Below, piece by piece: positions 40,871 to 47,355 of a stretch of DNA of 64,000 nt. Under the pieces are notes generated by a model. That model was given only the letters and a program-made list of their open reading frames with translations, made no database searches and was not told the DNA's origin. A program made the position numbers and the translations under genes. How positions within the stretch are numbered: position 1 is the first letter of the stretch; the number at the start of each line of letters is the position of its first letter. This stretch comes from Acidobacteriota bacterium (GTDB lineage: Bacteria > Acidobacteriota > Terriglobia > Terriglobales > Acidobacteriaceae): the NCBI GenBank assembly GCA_016196065.1, contig JACPYL010000010.1, positions 1,302,001 to 1,366,000 on the forward strand. Direction: 5' to 3'.

Positions 40871-41452
40871 ATGAAGCGAAAGTCCGTAGTGAAACTATTG
40901 AGCGCTGGATTGATGGCGGCGGCGGCCATTCTTTCCCCAGGACTCGCGCCGCAACTGCGAGCCGACGATAAACAGCCCGCGCCGATGAAACTAAAAGTCG
41001 GCGATACGGCGCCCGATTTCAAACTGCACTACTTCGACGGAAACGATCTGAAAGAAGTTTCCCTGAGCCAGTATCGCGGCAAGAAGAACGTCGTGTTGGC
41101 GTTCTATATATTTGCGTTCACCGGTGGTTGAACCGCGCAAATGAAGGCTTTCCAGCAGAATTTGCAGAAGCTGGAAGCCACTGACACCCAGGTTCTGGGT
41201 GTAAGCATGGATAGCGCCTTCGCCAACAAAGCCTTCGCCGACTCCATCGGCGTGACCTTCCCGCTACTGAGCGACTGGGGAGGAGACATCACCCGCCAAT
41301 ACGGCATCTACCTGGACAAATACAAAGCGCCGCGCAGGATTAATTTTCTGATCGGCAAAGACGGGAAGATTCTGGAAGAGCAACTGGACGACTCCGCCAT
41401 CGATCCAACGAAAATTGTGGATGCGTGCGAGCGCAAGAAACTGAATCGATAA
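40871..41452 (+). CDS. exported peroxiredoxin with in-frame TGA (selenocysteine) at the peroxidatic position
   Basis: A 193-residue thioredoxin-fold peroxidase of the AhpC/TSA or BCP type, read through a TGA at 41129-41131 (codon 87). A signal peptide ([24 protein letters not shown]) precedes [19 protein letters not shown]. The active-site loop reads FYIFAFTGG, then TGA, then TAQMKAFQQ. This aligns with the TxxC of peroxiredoxins, so selenocysteine (U87) replaces the peroxidatic Cys. Downstream motifs [18 protein letters not shown] and [14 protein letters not shown] are intact. The only cysteine is Cys186, a candidate resolving residue. GGAGG lies nine bases before the ATG. The frame on both sides of the TGA is well preserved, and a SECIS-like hairpin follows. 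It should reduce peroxides in the periplasm. Confidence 0.88.
41146..41179 (+). promoter_or_regulatory. bacterial SECIS-like hairpin
   Basis: The 5' arm GGCTTTCCAGC (41146-41156) pairs with GCTGGAAGCC (41170-41179) to give 10 base pairs with a single bulged U at 41151. The 13-base loop (41157-41169) has G at its second position. The stem begins 14 bases and the loop 25 bases after the TGA. This meets the published bacterial SECIS criteria as I know them: loop of 3-14 nt, G in the first two loop positions, upper stem 4-16 bp, and loop 16-37 nt from the UGA. It would recruit SelB. Confidence 0.8.
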
Positions 41453-41465
41453 TCTGGTTTCGGAC

Positions 41466-41502
41466 TATTTCTCGTCCACTCGCCGCCGGTGGACGAGAAA
41501 TA
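41466..41502 (+). terminator. perfect 14-bp hairpin after the selenoperoxiredoxin gene
   Basis: The arms TATTTCTCGTCCAC (41466-41479) and GTGGACGAGAAATA (41489-41502) are perfect inverted repeats around a nine-base loop, 13 bases after the stop codon. No T-tract follows directly, so it may act as a weak terminator, an RNA-stability element or a REP-type hairpin. It separates the gene from the tRNA promoter. Confidence 0.6.
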
Positions 41503-41527
41503 ATCGCGTCTTAACTGGCATGGAAGT

Positions 41528-41556
41528 TTGACCCCCCACTCCCCCGCTGATATGAT
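41528..41556 (+). promoter_or_regulatory. sigma70 promoter of tRNA-fMet
   Basis: TTGACC (41528-41533) and TATGAT (41551-41556) are separated by 17 bp of C-rich sequence. The predicted transcription start (41562-41564) coincides with the first nucleotides of the mature tRNA, so there is little or no 5' leader. Confidence 0.7.
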
Positions 41557-41561
41557 TTTTA

Positions 41562-41638
<77 letters not shown>

Positions 41639-41720
41639 AAACCCTCCACGATCGTCTCCCCGCAAGTCGCCTAGAGTATTTGAGTTGGGAGCGTTCCTTC
41701 GGTCATGAGTTTCCTAGTTT

Positions 41721-41975
41721 TTCGCCTGGTGCCCCAGGTTCGCGCCCCGTTTTCAAGTTCAGCCACACGAATACTCAGGTTTTGGGGAGCTAACCTGGGC
41801 CATAGCTAAACGACGCGACCGCCCAACTGCGGGCGCAGTTTTCTCACCATGCCACGCGATCTGTAGGGATACTAGGAATGCGGCCAATTTTTCTAAGCCC
41901 AGGTTAGCGCCCCGAGAACCGATCATCGGAAATCGGCCGTTCGTACGGTGGCGCGAACCTGGGGCACCGGGCGAA
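41721..41975. repeat. large inverted-repeat element downstream of tRNA-fMet
   Basis: Two arms face each other. The outer blocks (41721-41746 and 41950-41975) match over 25 of 26 positions, and each contains the internal hairpin CCTGGTGCCCCAGG. The inner blocks (41778-41800 and 41897-41920) share GCTAACCTGGGC in inverted form with a few mismatches. The central 96 bases are unique. The 76-base left arm recurs as a direct copy at 42533-42608. The element lies in a 383-base non-coding stretch immediately after a tRNA, a favoured site for mobile insertions. No ORF was seen inside it. Confidence 0.75.
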
Positions 41976-42021
41976 GATTTATACTCGACTCACGGTTCAG
42001 GCGACATGAACGGGGTGCATT

Positions 42022-42519
42022 TTGAAAAGGGAAACGTATGAACAAATCTTCGCGCCGGACAACCGCAGCCTACTAGAGATAAGGGTATTTGACACAACAA
42101 TCGCAGATTGGCAGATCGTCCTAGACCATTTGACGAGAAACTACCTGGTCTCATTTTCAGAAGATGGCGTTACGGCTCCTCTACCAACTGCTTCGGCAAT
42201 CTGGCAAGGCCCTAGGAATGTGTCGTTCCTAGTGGCAGCGATGATTTGCGGCGTCAGCCTAAATTGTCAGTTTTTTGACGTCGGCCAGATCCAAATGAAC
42301 CTGCTGCCAGAGGAGGTGAACTCGGTAGAAAAAGCCGAGGCAGTGTTTCGGGTCATGACCGACATCGCATCATTGCTTAAGAAAGAAGTGTTACTGACTT
42401 CTGAATTCGGACGTGCTACTCGTGAAAAACTTAGAGAGATCGCTGTCTGTCGCGTAGATGGACAGAACTCCTTACTCGTATCTAGACTCGACGCTGACGA
42501 GGATGCGGGTACGATCTGA
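42022..42519 (+). CDS. hypothetical protein bracketed by repeat copies
   Basis: A 165-residue soluble protein with no recognised domain. It has a mixed alpha/beta pattern with LEIRVFDTTIADWQIVLDHL at the N-terminus and SVEKAEAVFRVMTDIASLLKKEVLLTSEF in the C-terminal half. It starts at TTG, six bases after a GGGG stretch. The base composition is visibly less GC-rich than the neighbouring genes. It lies between the inverted-repeat element and a direct copy of its arm, which suggests transfer as a unit. It could be a small immunity-type or regulatory protein, but nothing supports a specific function. Confidence 0.6.
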   Translation: MKRETYEQIFAPDNRSLLEIRVFDTTIADWQIVLDHLTRNYLVSFSEDGVTAPLPTASAIWQGPRNVSFLVAAMICGVSLNCQFFDVGQIQMNLLPEEVNSVEKAEAVFRVMTDIASLLKKEVLLTSEFGRATREKLREIAVCRVDGQNSLLVSRLDADEDAGTI

Positions 42520-42532
42520 TCTGGTGAGTCCA

Positions 42533-42608
42533 CCTGGTGCCCCAGGTTCGCGCCCCTATTTCAATTCAGACCCACGGCATACCCAGGTTTTGGGACGCTG
42601 ACTTGGGG
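42533..42608 (+). repeat. third copy of the tRNA-associated repeat
   Basis: The first 24 bases (42533-42556), containing CCTGGTGCCCCAGG and TTCGCGCCCC, are identical to 41725-41748. The following 50 bases stay similar, including CCAGGTTTTGGG and a GCTGACTTGGGG end that corresponds to GCTAACCTGGGC. It is a direct repeat of the left arm and an inverted repeat of the right arm of the element at 41721-41975. Confidence 0.75.
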
Positions 42609-42630
42609 CCCCCGGCAAAAGGTGATCGCG

Positions 42631-42903
42631 ATGACTTCGGACGAAACAAAGTTCTTCCAACTAGTGGATGCCTATTCCCGAAGTCGCTATCGGTGTTTCG
42701 TTGCGGAAATGTTCCCGACTGTCGAGCACCAAGAATACACAGTATGTCTGCGCCCAATCGATCGCAGCTTGGAATCCCCGGAGCGATCTGACTGCCGCTA
42801 TCTGAGGATTCATGCGGCGGAAGTCCGCACGGCGGGACAAAGCGGTGTGCTTGGGCTCTCAATGAGCGAAGAACTGGATGCGGTACTCAGGAGTTGGCGC
42901 TAA
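42631..42903 (+). CDS. small hypothetical protein
   Basis: A 90-residue protein starting at ATG 42631, with AAAGGTG six bases upstream. A GTG at 42622 would add three residues. The sequence is polar, with one segment FFQLVDAYSRSRYRCFVAEMF and a C-terminal LSMSEELDAVLRSW. No domain is recognised. It lies between a repeat copy and a long hairpin, so it belongs to the same accessory patch as the preceding gene. Confidence 0.5.
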   Translation: MTSDETKFFQLVDAYSRSRYRCFVAEMFPTVEHQEYTVCLRPIDRSLESPERSDCRYLRIHAAEVRTAGQSGVLGLSMSEELDAVLRSWR

Positions 42904-42924
42904 CAGCTATGACTCCGGGAGTTT

Positions 42925-42964
42925 GGGGACAGACGGATGAAGTGTACCCCATCCGTCTGTCCCC
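42925..42964. repeat. perfect 15-bp REP-like hairpin
   Basis: The arms GGGGACAGACGGATG (42925-42939) and CATCCGTCTGTCCCC (42950-42964) pair perfectly around ten bases. The GGGGACAGACGG...CCGTCTGTCCCC pattern resembles REP sequences mobilised by IS200-like (RAYT) transposases, but no transposase gene is present in the window. It also separates the convergent hypothetical and PQQ-dehydrogenase genes and could act as a terminator. Confidence 0.65.
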
Positions 42965-43013
42965 CTATTTGAGGGCGTCCCCTGTTTGAGCTCCGAGGCC
43001 GGAGCGTATCCGT

Positions 43014-44666
43014 TCAGTGCGGTAGCGAGAAGGAAACGACGGTGCTCCCGGCAGCTAGCGCTACATATTGCACTCCGTCCACCTCATAGCTCATCGGAGA
43101 AGCGCGGATTGTTTGGCCGGTGTTGAAATCCCACAGCGGATGACCGGTGCGTGCATCGACGGCTGCAAACGATCCGGAGTCGTCCCCAAAAAATACAACG
43201 CCGCCGGCGGTCGCCAAGGTTCCTGCCCAGGACGTCCCTTTCCCGATCTGGGGATAGCGCCAAACCTGGGTTCCATCAGGGATGCTATAAGCCAGGAGTA
43301 TCTTCTGCCGCTCTGCCGTCTGGATTCGCTTTGTACCGGTGGAGTAGTAGGTCTCTCCCTCTTTGAACTCCGAAGGTTTCGAAAAGAACATGTCGCAATT
43401 CTCTAGCGCCAGGAAATAGAACATCCGAATCGCGGGATTATAGGAAGGGGAATACCAGTTCGTCGCACCTTCTATGCCGGGGCAGATGCGTGTGCCGTCT
43501 GGCGTCGGGATGAGCCCGGTGAGATTGGGGCGGCCAGTGTCATCGATCCCCTTGGCCCAGGTTACTTCGTTTAGAAACCGTGTCGCCTTGAGGAATTTTC
43601 CATTTGTCCGGTCGAGAAAATACAGAAAGCCGTTCCGGTTGGCCTGTACGAGCAGCTTGCGCCGCACTCCATGATCATCGACGTCAATTAATACAGGAGT
43701 TTCGTTCGCGTCGTAGTCGAACAGATCATGCGGAGTGAATTGAAAGTACCACTTCAACTTTCCGGTATCGGCATCTATGGCCAAAACGCAATCCGTATAT
43801 AAATCATCTCCCGGACGCGACTCTCCAGCGAAATCCGGTGCGGGGTTGCTGGTGGTCCAATAGAGGAGATTGAGTTCAGGGTCGTACGTGCCTGGCATCC
43901 AAGTCGTGGCGCCGCCATGGAGATAGGCGTCGCCTGGCCAGCTGGAAGAGCCAGGTTCTCCGGGGGACGGTATCGTCCAAAACTTCCATCGCAATGTACC
44001 CGTTTCCGCATCGAAGGCCGAAAGAAAGCCACGCACTCCGCTGTCGCCGCCCGAAGAGCCAACAATGACTTCGTCTTTGACAACGAGTGGAGCACTGGTC
44101 GCGCCATAACCTTTTCTGATATCGGCGAACGTTACATCCCAAAGCAAACGACCCGAGCGGCTATCCATGCAAAGCAGGCGGGCATCGTCGGTTTCCATAT
44201 AGACGCGGTTTCGCCAGAGACCCACGCCTCGATTCTTGTGGGCGGCAGCGTCATCGAGCAATCCGCTGCTCACGGCGCGTTCGTGTTTCCACAATTCACG
44301 CCCCGTACGTGCGTCTAATGCAGTCAGGGTATTTGCGGCGGTCACATACATGACCCCGTTGTAGACGACGGGCGTGACCTCCAATTTCGTGGTGTTGTCG
44401 GCATGGAATATCCACGCGGCCCGCAAGTGCGAAGCATTGGTTGCGTTGATGCTACTCAGGCTGCTGTACCGTTGCCCGGAGTAGTCTCCGTTGTAAGACG
44501 TCCAATTCTTTCCGTTCGGGCTGGCAGTCACATCTTCTACGACGGCCTGTTTGCCTTGGCTAGCGGCTTTCGACAGTTCTTGAGCGCGCGCTGACGGGCC
44601 ATTCCCACCCAGGCAGCAAGCAAGGCTTGCGACGGCCAACCTGCGAGGCCAAGACTTCCTCATCAT
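43014..44666 (-). CDS. PQQ-dependent dehydrogenase (quinoprotein alcohol/sugar dehydrogenase)
   Basis: A 550-residue exported enzyme with a signal peptide (RRLAVASLACCLGGNGPSARA). It has an eight-bladed propeller with tryptophan-docking motifs such as LWDFNTGQ and LDARTGRELWKH. The catalytic-base region FTPHDLFDYDANETPVL keeps the Asp of the methanol/ethanol dehydrogenase family. The vicinal Cys-Cys that contacts PQQ in classical enzymes is replaced by Ala-Ala (LLDDAAAHKNRG). There is no haem domain, so electrons probably go to the separate cytochrome c at 48747. It is the last gene of the minus-strand locus and overlaps the DUF4380 stop by four bases. Confidence 0.9.
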   Translation of the reverse strand: MMRKSWPRRLAVASLACCLGGNGPSARAQELSKAASQGKQAVVEDVTASPNGKNWTSYNGDYSGQRYSSLSSINATNASHLRAAWIFHADNTTKLEVTPVVYNGVMYVTAANTLTALDARTGRELWKHERAVSSGLLDDAAAHKNRGVGLWRNRVYMETDDARLLCMDSRSGRLLWDVTFADIRKGYGATSAPLVVKDEVIVGSSGGDSGVRGFLSAFDAETGTLRWKFWTIPSPGEPGSSSWPGDAYLHGGATTWMPGTYDPELNLLYWTTSNPAPDFAGESRPGDDLYTDCVLAIDADTGKLKWYFQFTPHDLFDYDANETPVLIDVDDHGVRRKLLVQANRNGFLYFLDRTNGKFLKATRFLNEVTWAKGIDDTGRPNLTGLIPTPDGTRICPGIEGATNWYSPSYNPAIRMFYFLALENCDMFFSKPSEFKEGETYYSTGTKRIQTAERQKILLAYSIPDGTQVWRYPQIGKGTSWAGTLATAGGVVFFGDDSGSFAAVDARTGHPLWDFNTGQTIRASPMSYEVDGVQYVALAAGSTVVSFSLPH

Positions 44667-46063
44667 TGAGTTCGGCCCAAGCTTTCTATCTCTACCTCTC
44701 CCAGCGAGCCACGGTCCAATCCGCTGGAGTCGACCAGGTGCAGGGAGACTCGACCGGGATGCCCCTGAAACGATATCGAACTCTGCAAGGAGACAATCTT
44801 CCGAGGATCTGATTCCGCGAGAGTTTGCGTACCCATCGGTGATCCCCTGGAACTGTAAAAATGGGCGACTAGTTGTCCGGCGAAGAAGACACCGAAGGTT
44901 CCCGAGATGTCGATCCTTCCTGCACTGGCGCCTTCAACGGCGCGCAAAGGTTTGAAGATTATGCCCGCGTCACTCACGCTCTGGAAACTGCCGTCGCCAC
45001 GAGTAGGGAACCACTCCGTATCAAAGCTGTAGGATTCCCCTGGGTAGAGCCGCACCATCGGAGAATTCAACTCAGCCTCCATATAAAACGGAGCGGGCTC
45101 TTTGTCGGGGCGTCCAAAGGTCACCGTGCCGTCCGCAGCCTGACGAATCTCTGGTCCATTGGTCCAGAAAATAACGGAAGCTTTTCCTGGGTATTGTTTG
45201 GTGTCGTCGTAACGGAATCGCTCGACCATCGCATACTGGCTGGTGCCGTCCACCACCGCCAACCATCCATCCCTCGAATCCAGCCACAACTCCGCCGCGA
45301 GCGGGACATAGTGGACCGAAAAGAGGCCATCCTTGTTGACCTTGACGGCAGAGTTCTCCGCGGGTCCGAACCTCACATGGTATCGGTTGAGGTAGGCGCT
45401 AGTTGGATTTGCGCTGCTGAATCCCCAAATCTCCCGATTGTGGTGCGACGGATCTTTTGGATCCGAGGTGTCATATTGTGTTACCGATTGTACGGACCAT
45501 TCGATGGGGTGTCCGCTTGCGTTCGAAAACACCGTGTGAAAACGGATGCGCGGAGAGTTCGCATCAAGGCTCACTGTGCGTGTGAATTGGAGCCCTGTGT
45601 TTGGATCCGCAGGCCCGGTGAGCGAGACCTCGCATTTTTCCCCCTGCGAAAGGGCGCGGAAAGCAAACGGACCGTCGTCCAGAATGTCAGAGCCTCCGAC
45701 CCAGTGCTGTTCGTCATCATTTCCTTCGGGAAGCACCCACAACTTGTCGCCGCCATAGTTAACCCACCCGCTGTTCGAGGGCGGCACGTATTTGCCCGCA
45801 TGTTTTGGATTAACGAATAGGAATGGGTGCTCGTCAAAAACGACTTGCATGAGGCGCCCGCCGTTTTGCGGTACAAAAATCAGTTTTACCCAGGAGTTGG
45901 AAACCTGCTGCGCTTGCCAGCCTTTGTAATTGACGGCTTCGATCTTGCAGTTTGCGGTGGCGGAAGCAAGCGACGTTTGCGCATGGCCTTCCTCTTGAAC
46001 AAGCCATGGCAAAGACAAGAGCGCGAGAAATCGCAGGATCCGGAATGTCCATCGTTTATTCAT
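44663..46063 (-). CDS. exported DUF4380 protein (sugar-binding beta-sandwich-like)
   Basis: A 466-residue secreted protein with a signal peptide (ILRFLALLSLPWLVQEEGHAQ). The N-terminal pattern VNYKGWQAQQVSNSWVKLIFVPQNGGRLMQVVFDEHPFLFVNP ends in WVNYGGDKLWVLPEGN, matching the DUF4380 family. Such proteins look like aldose-1-epimerase-type folds, though their activity is not established. Its position in a sugar-oxidation operon supports a carbohydrate-related job such as mutarotation. It overlaps both neighbours (eight and four bases). Confidence 0.78.
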   Translation of the reverse strand: MNKRWTFRILRFLALLSLPWLVQEEGHAQTSLASATANCKIEAVNYKGWQAQQVSNSWVKLIFVPQNGGRLMQVVFDEHPFLFVNPKHAGKYVPPSNSGWVNYGGDKLWVLPEGNDDEQHWVGGSDILDDGPFAFRALSQGEKCEVSLTGPADPNTGLQFTRTVSLDANSPRIRFHTVFSNASGHPIEWSVQSVTQYDTSDPKDPSHHNREIWGFSSANPTSAYLNRYHVRFGPAENSAVKVNKDGLFSVHYVPLAAELWLDSRDGWLAVVDGTSQYAMVERFRYDDTKQYPGKASVIFWTNGPEIRQAADGTVTFGRPDKEPAPFYMEAELNSPMVRLYPGESYSFDTEWFPTRGDGSFQSVSDAGIIFKPLRAVEGASAGRIDISGTFGVFFAGQLVAHFYSSRGSPMGTQTLAESDPRKIVSLQSSISFQGHPGRVSLHLVDSSGLDRGSLGEVEIESLGRTQ

Positions 46064-47312
46064 TCGTGCAGCCCGAAGATACGATTTTAGAATTTCTCAC
46101 GGCGATCAGCGACATCTGTTCCAGATCCGGATAGTGTCCCTCTGCGTCGGGGGAGCGCTCCGTCGCCGGGGGCCGTTGCTGAACCAGCGTCTGCACGGGC
46201 GGCGTACCCGGAAAATATTGGGAATAGACTCTGTCAAATGCGTCGCGATCCGCAAGGTTATCCAGGTAGACGGTTGTGCTGACTATTTGATCGAAATCCA
46301 TCCCTGCTTCTTGCAGGTTGTCGAGTTGATTGCGCATGGTTTGCCGGAGTTGCGCTCCGGTTGTGCTGCCAAACACACCACCGTGAGGGCCCGGAATAAA
46401 TCCGCTCTTGGCGGAACAATAAAGCGTTTCGCCGGCAAACACGCACGGACTCGCGGTTGGGCTTGGCGGCATGTTTCTGGGGCGGATGGAGCGCCGCAGG
46501 ACTAGATCGCGCACGGCTACTCCCGTGTATTCAATTTGTGCCTGCATCGGCAATGAAGTCACTTCGATCGTGGCGCGTCCTGGCGTGTTGCCAAATTCAA
46601 AGCGCCGCGCGTAGCGCTCATTCATAACCTTGCCAGGTATTTTTTCCGTTAAATAAGGATTCACGAAGACATAATGCTTCATGGTTAGTCCGGCAGCTTC
46701 CGCTACAGCCTTCAGTCCATCCAGGGCAAAATCAGTTTGCGCTCCAGGATCGTCCGGTGGCTTGCCGGTTTTGGGGTCGAGTCCCTGCATTGCGGACACA
46801 AACAGCCGGTCAACCGTCAGGATCCCCGGTGAAAATAGCCCACCTGATTTGTAGTCCGGAGGAATGACGGCTTTGCGTTCCGTCAGGCTGCGAACAGCAA
46901 CCGCATTGATCTGAATACCTGGGCGGGGAAGCTTCGCAACGCCCAGTACGGCTCCGGCGGGCGGAACACCAGGGAAGTACTTCTTAAAGATCGATTCAAA
47001 TGACGGATAGTTGCTCATGTCTTCCAGATAAACCTGGACATAAACAACATGCTCCATCGTCAGGCCCGATCTGCCAAGAGTTGCTTTTACATTGTCGAGC
47101 GACTGGGTGGCTTGCGCAGTGAAATTGTCGGCTACGCTGCCATCGTGCCGGTTGGAGCCTTGCGCTGCTACATACAGGTAGCCGTCCCCCTCCATTGTTG
47201 AGGTGCACTTCGATGCGGGAACGGTCGGGTTGGCTCCCGTTCCCGATGGACTCACCTGAGCATTAGCGGCGCCTGCCGCAAGTAAAGCAAATCCCAAAAG
47301 GCACTGGCGCAT
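46056..47312 (-). CDS. exported tandem RidA (YjgF/YER057c/UK114) protein
   Basis: A 418-residue protein with a signal peptide (CLLGFALLAAGAANAQ). Two or three RidA-fold units follow: YLYVAAQGSNRHDGS ... VKATLGRSGLTMEHVVYVQVYL; LFVSAMQGLDPKTGK ... LKAVAEAAGLTMKHYVFVNPYL; and TLYCSAKSGFIPGPHGG ... LDNLQEAGMDFDQIVSTTVYL. RidA proteins hydrolyse reactive enamine/imine intermediates made by PLP enzymes. Because RidA is usually a cytosolic trimer of single-domain subunits, one exported chain with three repeats may form the trimer intramolecularly. It lies directly after the exported SelA-like PLP enzyme, its probable partner. Confidence 0.85.
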   Translation of the reverse strand: MRQCLLGFALLAAGAANAQVSPSGTGANPTVPASKCTSTMEGDGYLYVAAQGSNRHDGSVADNFTAQATQSLDNVKATLGRSGLTMEHVVYVQVYLEDMSNYPSFESIFKKYFPGVPPAGAVLGVAKLPRPGIQINAVAVRSLTERKAVIPPDYKSGGLFSPGILTVDRLFVSAMQGLDPKTGKPPDDPGAQTDFALDGLKAVAEAAGLTMKHYVFVNPYLTEKIPGKVMNERYARRFEFGNTPGRATIEVTSLPMQAQIEYTGVAVRDLVLRRSIRPRNMPPSPTASPCVFAGETLYCSAKSGFIPGPHGGVFGSTTGAQLRQTMRNQLDNLQEAGMDFDQIVSTTVYLDNLADRDAFDRVYSQYFPGTPPVQTLVQQRPPATERSPDAEGHYPDLEQMSLIAVRNSKIVSSGCTNE

Positions 47313-47355
47313 GTGGAACCATCTCCTTGGCTCTGAGTGCTTGACGCAGTGCAGA

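Noticed and set aside
40871-41452. Peroxiredoxin as a pseudogene with a nonsense mutation
   Set aside because: The TGA is exactly at the catalytic cysteine position, the rest of the frame is intact, and a SECIS-like hairpin follows at the right distance.
41141-41452. Separate short gene starting at ATG 41141
   Set aside because: It is the C-terminal half of the selenoperoxiredoxin. It lacks its own ribosome binding site and the active-site loop.
44873-45820. 315-codon plus-strand ORF opposite the DUF4380 gene
   Set aside because: Antisense of a conserved secreted protein, with no motif or signal.
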